The notes under the pieces are model-generated. The model did not search any database and was not told where the DNA came from. It saw only the letters and a list, made by a program, of their open reading frames with translations. Position numbers and translations under genes: made by a program. A stretch of 61,590 bases of DNA from Paracoccus subflavus (GTDB lineage: Bacteria; Pseudomonadota; Alphaproteobacteria; Rhodobacterales; Rhodobacteraceae): contig NZ_SISK01000014.1 of assembly GCF_004310345.1 (NCBI RefSeq), forward strand, positions 1 to 61,590, read 5' to 3'. Positions within the stretch are counted from its first letter, which is position 1. Every line of letters starts with the position of its first letter. Positions 17,562 to 25,524 of the stretch are shown here, in pieces.

Positions 17562-18926
17562 ATGACGCTGAGCTTCGCCCCGCACGCGATCGAGACGTGG
17601 CCGCTGGCCAAGCTCCAGCCCTACGCGAAGAACGCGAAGGCGCACGGGCCGAACCAGGTCGCCAAGATCGCCGCCAGCATGGCCGAGTTCGGCTGGACCG
17701 TGCCCTGCCTCGTCGCAGAGGACGGTGAGCTGATTGCGGGCCACGGCCGGGTGCTGGCCGCGACGCAGCTCGGGCTGACCGAGGCGCCGGTGATCGTGCT
17801 GGGCCACCTGACCGAGGCGCAGCGCCGGGCCTATCGCATCGCGGACAACAAGCTCACGGAACTCGGCACCTGGGACGAGGCGCTGCTGTCGGCGGAACTG
17901 AACGACCTGCTGGCCGACGACTTCGACCTGTCGCTGGTCGGCTTCTCCGACGGCGAGTTGGACAAGCTGCTGGCCTACGTCGCGGAAGATGACGGGCAAG
18001 AAGGTGGCGCTGGGGGCTCCGTGCCGCCGGTAACCATCCCGGAGCCACCGCGCAATCCAGCATCACGAACCGGGGATCTCTGGATCCTCGGCGACCATCG
18101 CCTCCTGTGCGGCGACAGCACCAGCGCGGTCGACGTGCGCCGCCTGATGAACGGCGAGCGGGCGATCCTGTTTGCGACCGACCCGCCGTATCTGGTTGAT
18201 TACGACGGGTCCAACCATCCGACCCGCAACAAGGACTGGTCCGCGTCCTATGGCACCACGTGGGACGACTCCTCGCAGGGCGCCGAACTCTACGACGGCT
18301 TCATCGCGGCTGCGGTTGCGGAGGCCATCACGGACGACGCCGCCTGGTACTGCTGGCACGCCTCGCGCCGCCAGGCGATGCTGGAGGCCTGCTGGGAGAA
18401 GGCCGGCGCCTTCGTCCACCAGCAGATCATCTGGGTGAAAGACCGCGGTGTCCTGACCCGGTCCCACTACCTCTGGAAGCACGAGCCCTGCTTCATGGGC
18501 TGGCGCCGCCCGAACCGGCCGCCGAAGGTGGCGGAGGAAACGCTGCCGTCGACCTGGGAGATGCCGTCCTTAGCGAAGGACGAGCGCCCCGACCACCCGA
18601 CGCCGAAACCGCTCGATGCTTTCGGGATCCCCATGCGCCAGCACGTCGCCCGCGGCGGGCTCTGCTACGAGCCATTCTCGGGCTCGGGTTCGCAGATCAT
18701 GGCGGGCGAAGCCAACGGCCGCCGCGTCTTCGCGATGGAGATCAGCCCGGCTTACATCGACGTCGCCGTGGAACGCTGGCAGGCCGAAACAAGCGGCGAC
18801 GCGATCCTCGATGGGGATGGCCGGACCTTCGCGCAGGTGAGGACCGAGCGGCTGGGCGACGACACCGAGCCCCCGGCCACGGACGCCGCCCCAGAAACCG
18901 CGCGAAAGCGCAAGACCGCAGCATGA
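17562..18926 (+). CDS. ParB-domain DNA methyltransferase (N4/N6 type)
   Basis: A 454-residue fusion. Residues 1-120 are a ParB/sulfiredoxin-like domain with IAGHGRVLAA at 58-67 and IADNKLTELG. Residues about 160-440 are an amino-methyltransferase with motif IV DPPY at 207-210 and the AdoMet motif EPFSGSGS at 370-377; DPPY preceding motif I gives the beta-type order. Phages use such solitary methylases to protect their DNA from host restriction. Its 3' end overlaps the next gene. As the prophage also carries a BREX methylase, two different methylation specificities may coexist. Confidence 0.9.
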   Translation: MTLSFAPHAIETWPLAKLQPYAKNAKAHGPNQVAKIAASMAEFGWTVPCLVAEDGELIAGHGRVLAATQLGLTEAPVIVLGHLTEAQRRAYRIADNKLTELGTWDEALLSAELNDLLADDFDLSLVGFSDGELDKLLAYVAEDDGQEGGAGGSVPPVTIPEPPRNPASRTGDLWILGDHRLLCGDSTSAVDVRRLMNGERAILFATDPPYLVDYDGSNHPTRNKDWSASYGTTWDDSSQGAELYDGFIAAAVAEAITDDAAWYCWHASRRQAMLEACWEKAGAFVHQQIIWVKDRGVLTRSHYLWKHEPCFMGWRRPNRPPKVAEETLPSTWEMPSLAKDERPDHPTPKPLDAFGIPMRQHVARGGLCYEPFSGSGSQIMAGEANGRRVFAMEISPAYIDVAVERWQAETSGDAILDGDGRTFAQVRTERLGDDTEPPATDAAPETARKRKTAA

Positions 18927-19153
18927 AGCAGTCCCGCCTCATGTCGCTGGTCGAGTCCGTCGCCAACGTGATCGTCGGCTACGGCGTCGCGGTCGTCACG
19001 CAGATCCTGATCTTCCCGATCTTCGGCCTGCACACGACGCTGGCGCAGAAGCTGAAGATGGGCGCGGTCTTCACCGTGGTGAGCATCGCGCGCTCCTTCG
19101 CGCTGCGGCGGCTGTTCGAGGAAATCCGGAGTCGGACCCACCATCGATCCTGA
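18923..19153 (+). CDS. DUF7220 family small membrane protein
   Basis: A 76-residue protein with two hydrophobic segments: about 10-33 (VANVIVGYGVAVVTQILIFP) and about 47-60 (MGAVFTVVSIARSFAL), and a basic C-terminus. It overlaps the methylase stop codon (ATGA). This fits the small DUF7220 membrane proteins found after ParB-type methylases in Rhodobacterales phages. Function unknown, though small membrane proteins at this place could be superinfection or holin-type factors. Confidence 0.75.
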   Translation: MKQSRLMSLVESVANVIVGYGVAVVTQILIFPIFGLHTTLAQKLKMGAVFTVVSIARSFALRRLFEEIRSRTHHRS

Positions 19154-19254
19154 CGTCTCCCTCTGCCTTGGGAGGCATCGCCCGACCGACGCCCTATGCT
19201 AATGTTCACGTCTCCAAAGATGACAGGGCACCCATCTCTGCGTAGATATGTGGC

Positions 19255-20202
19255 ATGCTCCGGAAATTTCGCAATCAGAGTGAAGACCAGATGCAAAGGC
19301 AAATCCGTGCTGCAACTGAGCGGCATGGAGCCGAACTGCACGAAAAGGTTCGAATTGCTGATATTATCGATATCAATGCACTAGATCTGCGAAGCCTCGG
19401 CACATACGCATTGCAGGCTCACTTCGACTTCGTATTGATCGACGAGGACTATGAAGCGGTCGTTGCCATCGAGTTCGACGGGCCGGGGCACAACCCAGCC
19501 AACGATAGCAAGAAGGACTCGATATGCCTCCAAGCGGACCTGCCTCTCATTCGCGTGTATGGCTTCGAGCAGGTTCGGGACATCAATGAGATAACGATCA
19601 CCCGGTATCTGGTCGAACTGGTATTCCACGCCCGTGCATTCCTGAGGATGAAAGAGGAAGGCGTGATCGCACGGGACGAGCCTTTCATGCTAAGCGGCTT
19701 CCTAAAAGCTGATGCCAAACACATATTCGACAGCGAGTTCGATTTCGTTGCAAATGCGAATGGGAAGCTCACAAGAGCGCTGCAGAGGGGCGGGTTGGCG
19801 TCCGAGCCACTGCCGCACTTGAGTATAAGTCGGATAACGTTGCGGGCACCAGATGGGCGCATTCGATCTTTCGTCAGCATAAACTCGTCAAAGGGGGCAA
19901 TTGTCGGCAGCGCCAGCCTGCGCGTGACTTTGTCATCACCGGGGTTTCTTTCCAACATTGGGACTATCGCAGCAGAGATTGCTGAGTTTGCAAACGGAAT
20001 GGCGGCCGACGACCTGCTTGAGAACATTCGTCTCATCTCAGATGGCTTTGGACATGTAGTTACCAGCGCAGACGAAGTGCTCGCGGAAATCCGGACTTTG
20101 GGACCCTTGGGCTACACATTGGTGATGGGCGGCGGCGGAAGCCGCACCACCGCCGACCTCATGGGAGCATTCGCTCAGGGCAAAGGCGGTAAGCTGTTCT
20201 AG
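19255..20202 (+). CDS. DUF2726-type nuclease-like protein (moron)
   Basis: A 315-residue protein. Residues about 55-125 match the DUF2726 restriction-endonuclease-like pattern: HFDFVLIDEDYEAVVAIEFDGPGH followed by KKDSICLQADLPLIRVYG, with the acidic, His, Lys and Cys residues kept. The C-terminal two thirds have no recognised domain. DNA here is clearly AT-richer than the flanking phage genes, and the gene is isolated between the DUF7220 gene and a converging gene (4-bp overlap of stops). That pattern is typical of a moron. It could act on nucleic acid as a defence or exclusion factor; that is inference. Confidence 0.75.
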   Translation: MLRKFRNQSEDQMQRQIRAATERHGAELHEKVRIADIIDINALDLRSLGTYALQAHFDFVLIDEDYEAVVAIEFDGPGHNPANDSKKDSICLQADLPLIRVYGFEQVRDINEITITRYLVELVFHARAFLRMKEEGVIARDEPFMLSGFLKADAKHIFDSEFDFVANANGKLTRALQRGGLASEPLPHLSISRITLRAPDGRIRSFVSINSSKGAIVGSASLRVTLSSPGFLSNIGTIAAEIAEFANGMAADDLLENIRLISDGFGHVVTSADEVLAEIRTLGPLGYTLVMGGGGSRTTADLMGAFAQGKGGKLF

Positions 20203-20720
20203 TTTTTGCCCGCCAAACGGTAGGTCCGCCCGCGCCCCTCGATCTTCTCGGAGGTGATCGTCAGGCCCAGCTTCTTCTTCAGCGCGCCCGACATCGCGCC
20301 ACGAACCGTGTGCGGCTGCCAGCCCGTTTGGGCGACGATCTCGTCGATGGTCGCGCCGCCCTCTGCGCGGAGCATCTCGATCAGGGTTTCCTGCTTGGTG
20401 CCCTTCCGGCGCTGGACCGGGGCGGTCGGCGCTTCCGCCGGCGGCGTCTCGTCCTGCTCGTCCGTGATCCCGAGGGTGCTGTAGGCCAGCGGGGTGGCAC
20501 GCAGCGTGATCGGGCCGCGCTCATCGTCGTGCCGCCAGACGGTATTGAGGTCCGTGGCTGCGATTTCCTCGATCAGCTCCTGCTTGAGGAGGCTCTTGCA
20601 GACGTTGCCGACGGCGCCGCCCTTGAGGCTGGCGGTGACGGGAAACACCGCCCCGTCTTCGCGCGCGCAGGCGGTGGACAGGATGACGGCTTGGGCGTCG
20701 GAAAGCTGAATCTGGGTCAT
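20199..20720 (-). CDS. DUF3489 domain protein
   Basis: A 173-residue protein. The C-terminal 70 residues (RKGTKQETLIEMLRAEGG, then ATIDEIVAQTGWQPHTVRGA) form the DUF3489 winged-helix-like domain. The N-terminal part (LSDAQAVILSTACAREDG) resembles a second helical domain, so it is probably a DNA-binding regulator. It lies on the minus strand, as does the next small gene, and converges on the DUF2726 gene. DUF3489 proteins are common near the packaging genes of Rhodobacterales phages. Confidence 0.82.
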   Translation of the reverse strand: MTQIQLSDAQAVILSTACAREDGAVFPVTASLKGGAVGNVCKSLLKQELIEEIAATDLNTVWRHDDERGPITLRATPLAYSTLGITDEQDETPPAEAPTAPVQRRKGTKQETLIEMLRAEGGATIDEIVAQTGWQPHTVRGAMSGALKKKLGLTITSEKIEGRGRTYRLAGKN

Positions 20721-20816
20721 GGGGTCGTCTCCTTGCTCGAGGCCCGCGTCATGCGGCGCCTTCTACGACCCCGAGCCGCGCAGGGCGCGCGGCGGGAGTT
20801 CCGGCAGCGCCGGAGA

Positions 20817-21089
20817 TCAGCGGGCGTGCTCGCCCTCGCCGAAGGCGCTGTCGGTAATGCGCTTCAGGAGGCTGGCGTAGTGTTCGAGGGTGCCGACCAT
20901 GGCCCAGCCCACCACTTCGGGGTGGCAGTTGAAATGGTCGTCGCTCAGCGCCTGCAGCCGGGCGAGCATCTCGTCGATCTCGGCCTTCTTGCCGATGAAG
21001 GCCGCGAGCGCGGCTTCCTTGTTCCGGCGCGCCTTCTCGGCGCGGAGTTCGTGGCGCGGGGTGGTGATCGGGTTCAGGCGCGTGGTCAT
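20817..21089 (-). CDS. Small helical protein upstream of terminase, unknown
   Basis: A 90-residue charged, mostly helical protein (ELRAEKARRNKEAALAAFIG, then LQALSDDHFNCHPEVVGWAM). The ATG has AAGGAG 6 nt upstream. It is divergent from the terminase genes, sharing a 111-bp intergenic region with a clear palindrome (21151-21169). It may be in one operon with the DUF3489 gene 96 bp downstream. No family function known. Confidence 0.72.
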   Translation of the reverse strand: MTTRLNPITTPRHELRAEKARRNKEAALAAFIGKKAEIDEMLARLQALSDDHFNCHPEVVGWAMVGTLEHYASLLKRITDSAFGEGEHAR

Positions 21090-21150
21090 CGGGGTGGCTC
21101 CTTGGTGAGTTGCATCGTCCTTCTGAACGGACGTTCGCTCCGGTCGCGAC

Positions 21151-21169
21151 GCTTATCAACTCGATAAGC
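21151..21169. promoter_or_regulatory. Palindromic operator between divergent minus genes and terminase operon
   Basis: GCTTATC-5 nt-GATAAGC is a perfect 7-bp inverted repeat located about 32 bp upstream of the terminase small-subunit ATG. A second, shorter palindrome, GAACG-GA-CGTTC, lies at 21125-21136. The position suits a late-gene or divergent-promoter control site. The regulator is unknown; DUF3489 protein, XRE or HTH_17 proteins are candidates. Confidence 0.45.
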
Positions 21170-21200
21170 ACATGATCTTGAATGATAATCGGAGCCGTCG

Positions 21201-21797
21201 ATGCAGGGCATGAGCGAGCGCCAGTACGCCGCGCATGTCGGGCTGTCGCGGGGCGCGATCCAGAAGGCGAAGACCGCCGAACGGCTGGTCCTCTATCCCG
21301 ACGGCAGCATCAACGCAGCCGCCAGCGACGCGCGGCGGGCGGAAACGACAGACCCGTCGAAGACGAGGAAACCGCCCGCGCCGAAGCTGAAGCCCGTCTC
21401 CGAGGCTGCGGTGGCCGCTGTCGGCGACACGCTACGCGAACAGGGGCTGGCGGTTCCGGCGGTGGGCGGCGGCACGACCTTCCTGCAGGCCAAGACCGCG
21501 AACGAGGTGCTGAAGGCGCAGGAGCGGCGCATCCGGCTGCAGAAGCTGAAGGGGGAGTTGATCGAGCGCGCGCGCGCGCTGGCGCTGGTGTTCCGGCTGG
21601 CGCGGGAGGAACGCGACGCATGGGTGACCTGGCCTGCACGCGCGGCGGCGCTGATGGCGGCCGAGCTCTCGGCCTCGTGCAGCGACGCGACAGGCCAGCA
21701 GATCGCCGTGGAGCCAGCCGCGATGCAGAAGGTCCTGGAGAAACATGTACGCGCCCACCTCGACGAACTCGCCGAGGTCCGGCCCGACTTCCGGTGA
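21201..21797 (+). CDS. Terminase small subunit, Nu1-like
   Basis: A 198-residue protein. Residues 1-45 are a HTH of the Nu1/elements-of-external-origin type (MSERQYAAHVGLSRGAIQKA, with a following wing). A central low-complexity stretch leads to a helical region (NEVLKAQERRIRLQKLKGEL, then FRLAREERDAWVTWPARAAA) typical of the phage DNA packaging small subunit that contacts the GpA-type large subunit. It overlaps the large subunit gene by 53 bp. Role: recognition of packaging sites on phage DNA. Confidence 0.82.
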   Translation: MQGMSERQYAAHVGLSRGAIQKAKTAERLVLYPDGSINAAASDARRAETTDPSKTRKPPAPKLKPVSEAAVAAVGDTLREQGLAVPAVGGGTTFLQAKTANEVLKAQERRIRLQKLKGELIERARALALVFRLAREERDAWVTWPARAAALMAAELSASCSDATGQQIAVEPAAMQKVLEKHVRAHLDELAEVRPDFR

Positions 21798-23748
21798 TGA
21801 TGACGCACTGACGGAGTTCGACGGCGCGGGCGAGATCCTGCGCGCCTGGGGCAACGGGCTGCGGCCCGACCCGGACCTGACCGTCTCGGAATGGGCGGAC
21901 CGGCACCGGATGCTCTCGGGACGCGCCTCGGCCGAGCCTGGGCGGTACCGGACCGTGCGCACGCCCTACATGCGCGAGATCATGGACCGGCTGTCGCCCG
22001 GCGATCCCACGCAGCGGATCGTGTTCATGAAGGCCGCGCAGGTCGGCGCGACCGAGGCCGGGAACAACTGGATTGGGTTCGCGATCCACCAGGCGCCGGG
22101 CCCGATGCTGGCGGTCCAGCCCACGGTGGAGCTGGCCAAGCGCAACTCGCGCCAGCGGATCGACCCGCTGATCGACGAGAGCCCCGAGCTGCGGGAGCGG
22201 GTGAAGCCCGCGCGGTCCCGCGACGCAGGCAACACCATGCTGTCGAAGGAGTTCGCGGGCGGCATCCTGATCATGACGGGCGCGAATTCGGCGGTCGGGC
22301 TGCGCTCGACTCCCGCGCGGTACATCTTCCTCGACGAGGTCGACGCCTATCCGGCCTCGGCCGACGAGGAAGGCGATCCGGTCACGCTGGCCGAGGCCCG
22401 GTCGCTGACCTTCGCCCACCGGCGCAAGGTGCTGCTGGTCTCGACCCCTACCATCCGGGGGCTGTCGCGGATCGAGCGGGAATACGAGGCGAGCGACCAA
22501 CGGCGCTTCTTCGTGCCTTGCCCGCATTGCGATGCGATGCAGTGGCTGAAGTTCGACCGGCTGCGCTGGCAGAAGGGACGGCCGGAAACGGCGGAATATC
22601 ACTGCGAGGGCTGCGAGCGGCCCATCGCGGAACACCACAAGACGGCCATGCTGGAGGGTGGCGAATGGCGGGCGACGGCCGTCGCCGCCGATCCGACCAC
22701 GGTCGGGTATCACCTCTCGGCGCTCTATTCGCCGATTGGCTGGCTGAGTTGGGAGCGGATCGTGCGGGCATGGGACGCGGCGCAGGGTTCGGACGAGGCG
22801 ATCAAGGCGTTCCGCAATACGATCCTCGGCGAGACATGGGTCGAGACCGGGGAAGCCCCCGACTGGCAGCGGCTCTACGACCGGCGTGAGCGCTGGACGT
22901 CCGGCATCGTGCCTGCGGGCGGGCTGTTCCTGACGGCGGGTGCCGACGTGCAGAAGGACCGCATCGAGGTCGACGTCTGGGCCTGGGGCCGCGGACTTGA
23001 GTCCTGGCTCGTCGATCACGTCGTCATCGAGGGCGGGCCGGATCGGCATGACGCGTGGTCGGAGCTGACAGCGCTGCTGGATCGAAGCTGGCCGCATGAA
23101 CGTGGCGCGCATCTGCGCATCGCGCGGCTCGCCATCGACACGGGCTACGAGGCCCCGGCGGTCTACTCCTGGTCGCGGGCGCAGGGGTTTGGGCAGGTGT
23201 CGCCGGTCAAGGGCGTCGAGGGGTTCAACCGCTCGAGCCCGGTGTCGGGGCCGACCTTCGTGGACGCGACTGAGGGCGGCAAGCGCCTCCGGCGCGGGGC
23301 GCGGCTCTGGACCGTGGCGGTCTCGACCTTCAAGGCCGAGACCTACCGCTTCCTGCGGCTGGCGCGCCCGACTGAAGAGGAGACGGCCGACGGGGCGGCA
23401 TTCCCGCCCGGTTCGGTGCACCTGCCGCATTGGGTCGAGAACGAATGGCTGAAGCAGTTCGTGGCCGAACAGCTGGTGACGGTGCGCACGAAGCGTGGCT
23501 TCGCCCGGCTGGAATGGCAGAAGCTGCGCGAGCGCAACGAGGCGCTGGACTGCCGGGTCTATGCCCGCGCCGCCGCGTGGATCGCAGGCGCGGACCGTTG
23601 GCCCGACGAGAAATGGCGCGACCTCGAGGATCAGCTCGGGGCGGCGCCAACCGACACCGATCCCGCGGGACAGATCAACCGGCCGGGACAGGCCCCGCAG
23701 GGCAAGCGCCGCTCCGATTGGCTCGGACGGCGCGGAGGATGGTTCTGA
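21745..23748 (+). CDS. Phage terminase large subunit, GpA family
   Basis: A 667-residue packaging ATPase-nuclease. The ATPase has Walker A KAAQVGATEAG at about 96-106 and Walker B IFLDEVDAYP near 193-202, with coupling motif VSTPT. A zinc-ribbon-like CPHC...CEGC lies between (near 255-295). The nuclease starts at about 392 (LTAGADVQKDRIEVDVWAWG), where the first Asp of the catalytic triad lies. This is the lambda gpA type, which motors DNA into the procapsid. The start is uncertain because the gene overlaps the small-subunit frame by 53 bp. Confidence 0.95.
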   Translation: MYAPTSTNSPRSGPTSGDDDALTEFDGAGEILRAWGNGLRPDPDLTVSEWADRHRMLSGRASAEPGRYRTVRTPYMREIMDRLSPGDPTQRIVFMKAAQVGATEAGNNWIGFAIHQAPGPMLAVQPTVELAKRNSRQRIDPLIDESPELRERVKPARSRDAGNTMLSKEFAGGILIMTGANSAVGLRSTPARYIFLDEVDAYPASADEEGDPVTLAEARSLTFAHRRKVLLVSTPTIRGLSRIEREYEASDQRRFFVPCPHCDAMQWLKFDRLRWQKGRPETAEYHCEGCERPIAEHHKTAMLEGGEWRATAVAADPTTVGYHLSALYSPIGWLSWERIVRAWDAAQGSDEAIKAFRNTILGETWVETGEAPDWQRLYDRRERWTSGIVPAGGLFLTAGADVQKDRIEVDVWAWGRGLESWLVDHVVIEGGPDRHDAWSELTALLDRSWPHERGAHLRIARLAIDTGYEAPAVYSWSRAQGFGQVSPVKGVEGFNRSSPVSGPTFVDATEGGKRLRRGARLWTVAVSTFKAETYRFLRLARPTEEETADGAAFPPGSVHLPHWVENEWLKQFVAEQLVTVRTKRGFARLEWQKLRERNEALDCRVYARAAAWIAGADRWPDEKWRDLEDQLGAAPTDTDPAGQINRPGQAPQGKRRSDWLGRRGGWF

Positions 23749-23750
23749 AC

Positions 23751-23960
23751 ATGACCGACTGGACGGAAACCGAGCTCTCGGCGCTGCGCCGAGCCTATGC
23801 CAGCGGCACGACCCGGGTCAGCTATGACGGCAAATCCGTCGACTACGGCTCGGCCGAGGATCTGCTCGCCCGCATCCGCACCATCGAGCGCGTCATTGCG
23901 GGGACCACACGGCCGCTGCCGGTCGCAGGTCTGGCTGGCTTCTCGCGCGGGGACCGGTGA
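23751..23960 (+). CDS. Phage head-tail joining protein, gpW-like
   Basis: A 69-residue protein (ETELSALRRAYASGTTRVSY, then AEDLLARIRTIERVIAG) of the gpW-like joining type, placed between the terminase large subunit and portal genes as in lambda. The ATG follows the terminase stop by 2 bp, and its stop overlaps the portal ATG (TGATG). It probably closes the head connector after packaging. Confidence 0.85.
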   Translation: MTDWTETELSALRRAYASGTTRVSYDGKSVDYGSAEDLLARIRTIERVIAGTTRPLPVAGLAGFSRGDR

Positions 23961-25519
23961 TGTCGGCGACCTGGTTCGATCACGCAATCGCCACGGTGGC
24001 GCCGCGCATGGCGGCCCGCCGCGTGCTGGCGCGACAGGCGTTCGAGACCCTGACGCGGGGGTATGAAGGCGCCGCACGTGGACGGCGGACCGAGGGCTGG
24101 CGCACACCGGGATCCTCGGCCGACACCGAGATCGGCGTGGCCGGGGCGCTGCTGCGCGACCGGATGCGGGATCTGGTGCGCAACAACCCCCATGCGGCGA
24201 AGGCCGTCGCGGTGCTGGTCAACAATATCATCGGCGCGGGCATCATGCCGCGCGCCGCCAGCGGCGACGACAAGCTCGACCGGAAGGTCGATGCGCTGTT
24301 CGAACGCTGGACAGCCGACTGCGATGCCGACGGTCAGCTCGACTTCTACGGTCTGCAGACGCTGATCTGCCGCGAGATGGTCGAGGCGGGCGAGGTGCTG
24401 GTGCGCCGCCGTATGCGGCGGGCGAGCGATGGCCTGCCGGTGCCGCTGCAACTGCAGGTTCTCGAGGCGGACTTCCTCGACGCCAACAAGTCCGGCGCCC
24501 TCGGCGCGGGGCGGCTGGTGCAGGGGATCGAGTTCGACCCGGTCGGCAAGCGCAGGGCCTACTGGCTGCATGCCGAGCATCCGGGCGATGCGTACGGCGC
24601 CTTGCAGAACGGTCTGCAGAGCCGCCCGGTCCCGGCCACCGAGATCGCGCACATCTATGAGAAGCAGCGCACGCAGGCGCGCGGCGTCCCGTGGGGCGCG
24701 CCGGTGATCCGGTCCTTGCGCGATCTCGACGACTACGAGGTGGCGGAACTGGTCCGGAAGAAGACCGAGGCCTGCGTCACCGCCATCGTCTTCGGCGACG
24801 ACGAGGCGCAGCAGGGCATCGCGCCCTCCGTGGTCGACGCCGACGGCAACCGGGTCGAGCAGTTCGAGCCGGGGCTGATCGCCTATGCCCGCGGCGGCAA
24901 GGACATCCGCTTCAACCAGCCCTCCGCTACCGGTGGCTACGGCGAATACAAGCGCGCCAGCCTGCACACGATCTCGGCGGGCTTCCGGGTGCCCTACGAG
25001 CTGCTGACCGGAGACCTGTCGCAGGTCAACTATTCCTCGATCCGGGCGGGGCTTGTCGAGTTCCGTCGCCAGATCGACGCCGTGCAGTGGCAGCTGTTCA
25101 TTCCGATGTTCTGCGCGCCCGTGTGGCGCTGGTTCACCGAGGCCGCATGGGCGGCGGGGCAGATCCCGTCGCCGACCGTGCCGGTCGAGTGGTCGCCGCC
25201 GAAGTTCGAGGCGGTCGATCCGCAGAAGGACGCGATGGCGAACCTGCTCTCGATCCGCTCCGGCACCATGACGCTGGCCGAGGTGATCGCGAAGCAGGGC
25301 CGCAATCCCGACGCCGTGCTGGGGGAGATCGCCGCCACCAACGCCAAGCTCGATGCGCTGGGGCTGGTGCTCGACAGCGATCCGCGCCGCGTCACCAAGA
25401 CCGGCAGCGCGCAGACGAGCGATCCGGCGACCGATCCGGCCGACGACGAGCCGGACACCGACGACCCGGCCGCCGAAGCGGATGAGACCGACTCGGCGCA
25501 GGCCGACCAACAGGACTGA
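23960..25519 (+). CDS. Phage portal protein, lambda family
   Basis: A 519-residue protein of the lambda gpB family. Recognisable segments are RDRMRDLVRNNPHAAKAVAV near 55-75, GIEFDPVGKRRAYWLH near 190-205, and a wing/stem part with VTAIVFGDDEAQ. The C-terminal 45 residues are a disordered acidic tail (DEPDTDDPAAEADETD). Twelve copies are expected to form the portal ring. It follows the gpW-like gene directly and precedes the protease-capsid fusion gene. Confidence 0.93.
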   Translation: MSATWFDHAIATVAPRMAARRVLARQAFETLTRGYEGAARGRRTEGWRTPGSSADTEIGVAGALLRDRMRDLVRNNPHAAKAVAVLVNNIIGAGIMPRAASGDDKLDRKVDALFERWTADCDADGQLDFYGLQTLICREMVEAGEVLVRRRMRRASDGLPVPLQLQVLEADFLDANKSGALGAGRLVQGIEFDPVGKRRAYWLHAEHPGDAYGALQNGLQSRPVPATEIAHIYEKQRTQARGVPWGAPVIRSLRDLDDYEVAELVRKKTEACVTAIVFGDDEAQQGIAPSVVDADGNRVEQFEPGLIAYARGGKDIRFNQPSATGGYGEYKRASLHTISAGFRVPYELLTGDLSQVNYSSIRAGLVEFRRQIDAVQWQLFIPMFCAPVWRWFTEAAWAAGQIPSPTVPVEWSPPKFEAVDPQKDAMANLLSIRSGTMTLAEVIAKQGRNPDAVLGEIAATNAKLDALGLVLDSDPRRVTKTGSAQTSDPATDPADDEPDTDDPAAEADETDSAQADQQD

Positions 25520-25524
25520 CCCTT

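Noticed and set aside
17123..17728. Plus-strand frame of about 200 codons before the methylase gene
   Set aside because: Arg/Pro/Ser-rich sequence without family features and overlapping the methylase start; treated as noncoding.
21310..23430. 706-codon minus-strand frame opposite the terminase
   Set aside because: The plus strand encodes an obvious GpA terminase; the shadow is Arg/Pro/Gly-rich with no motif.
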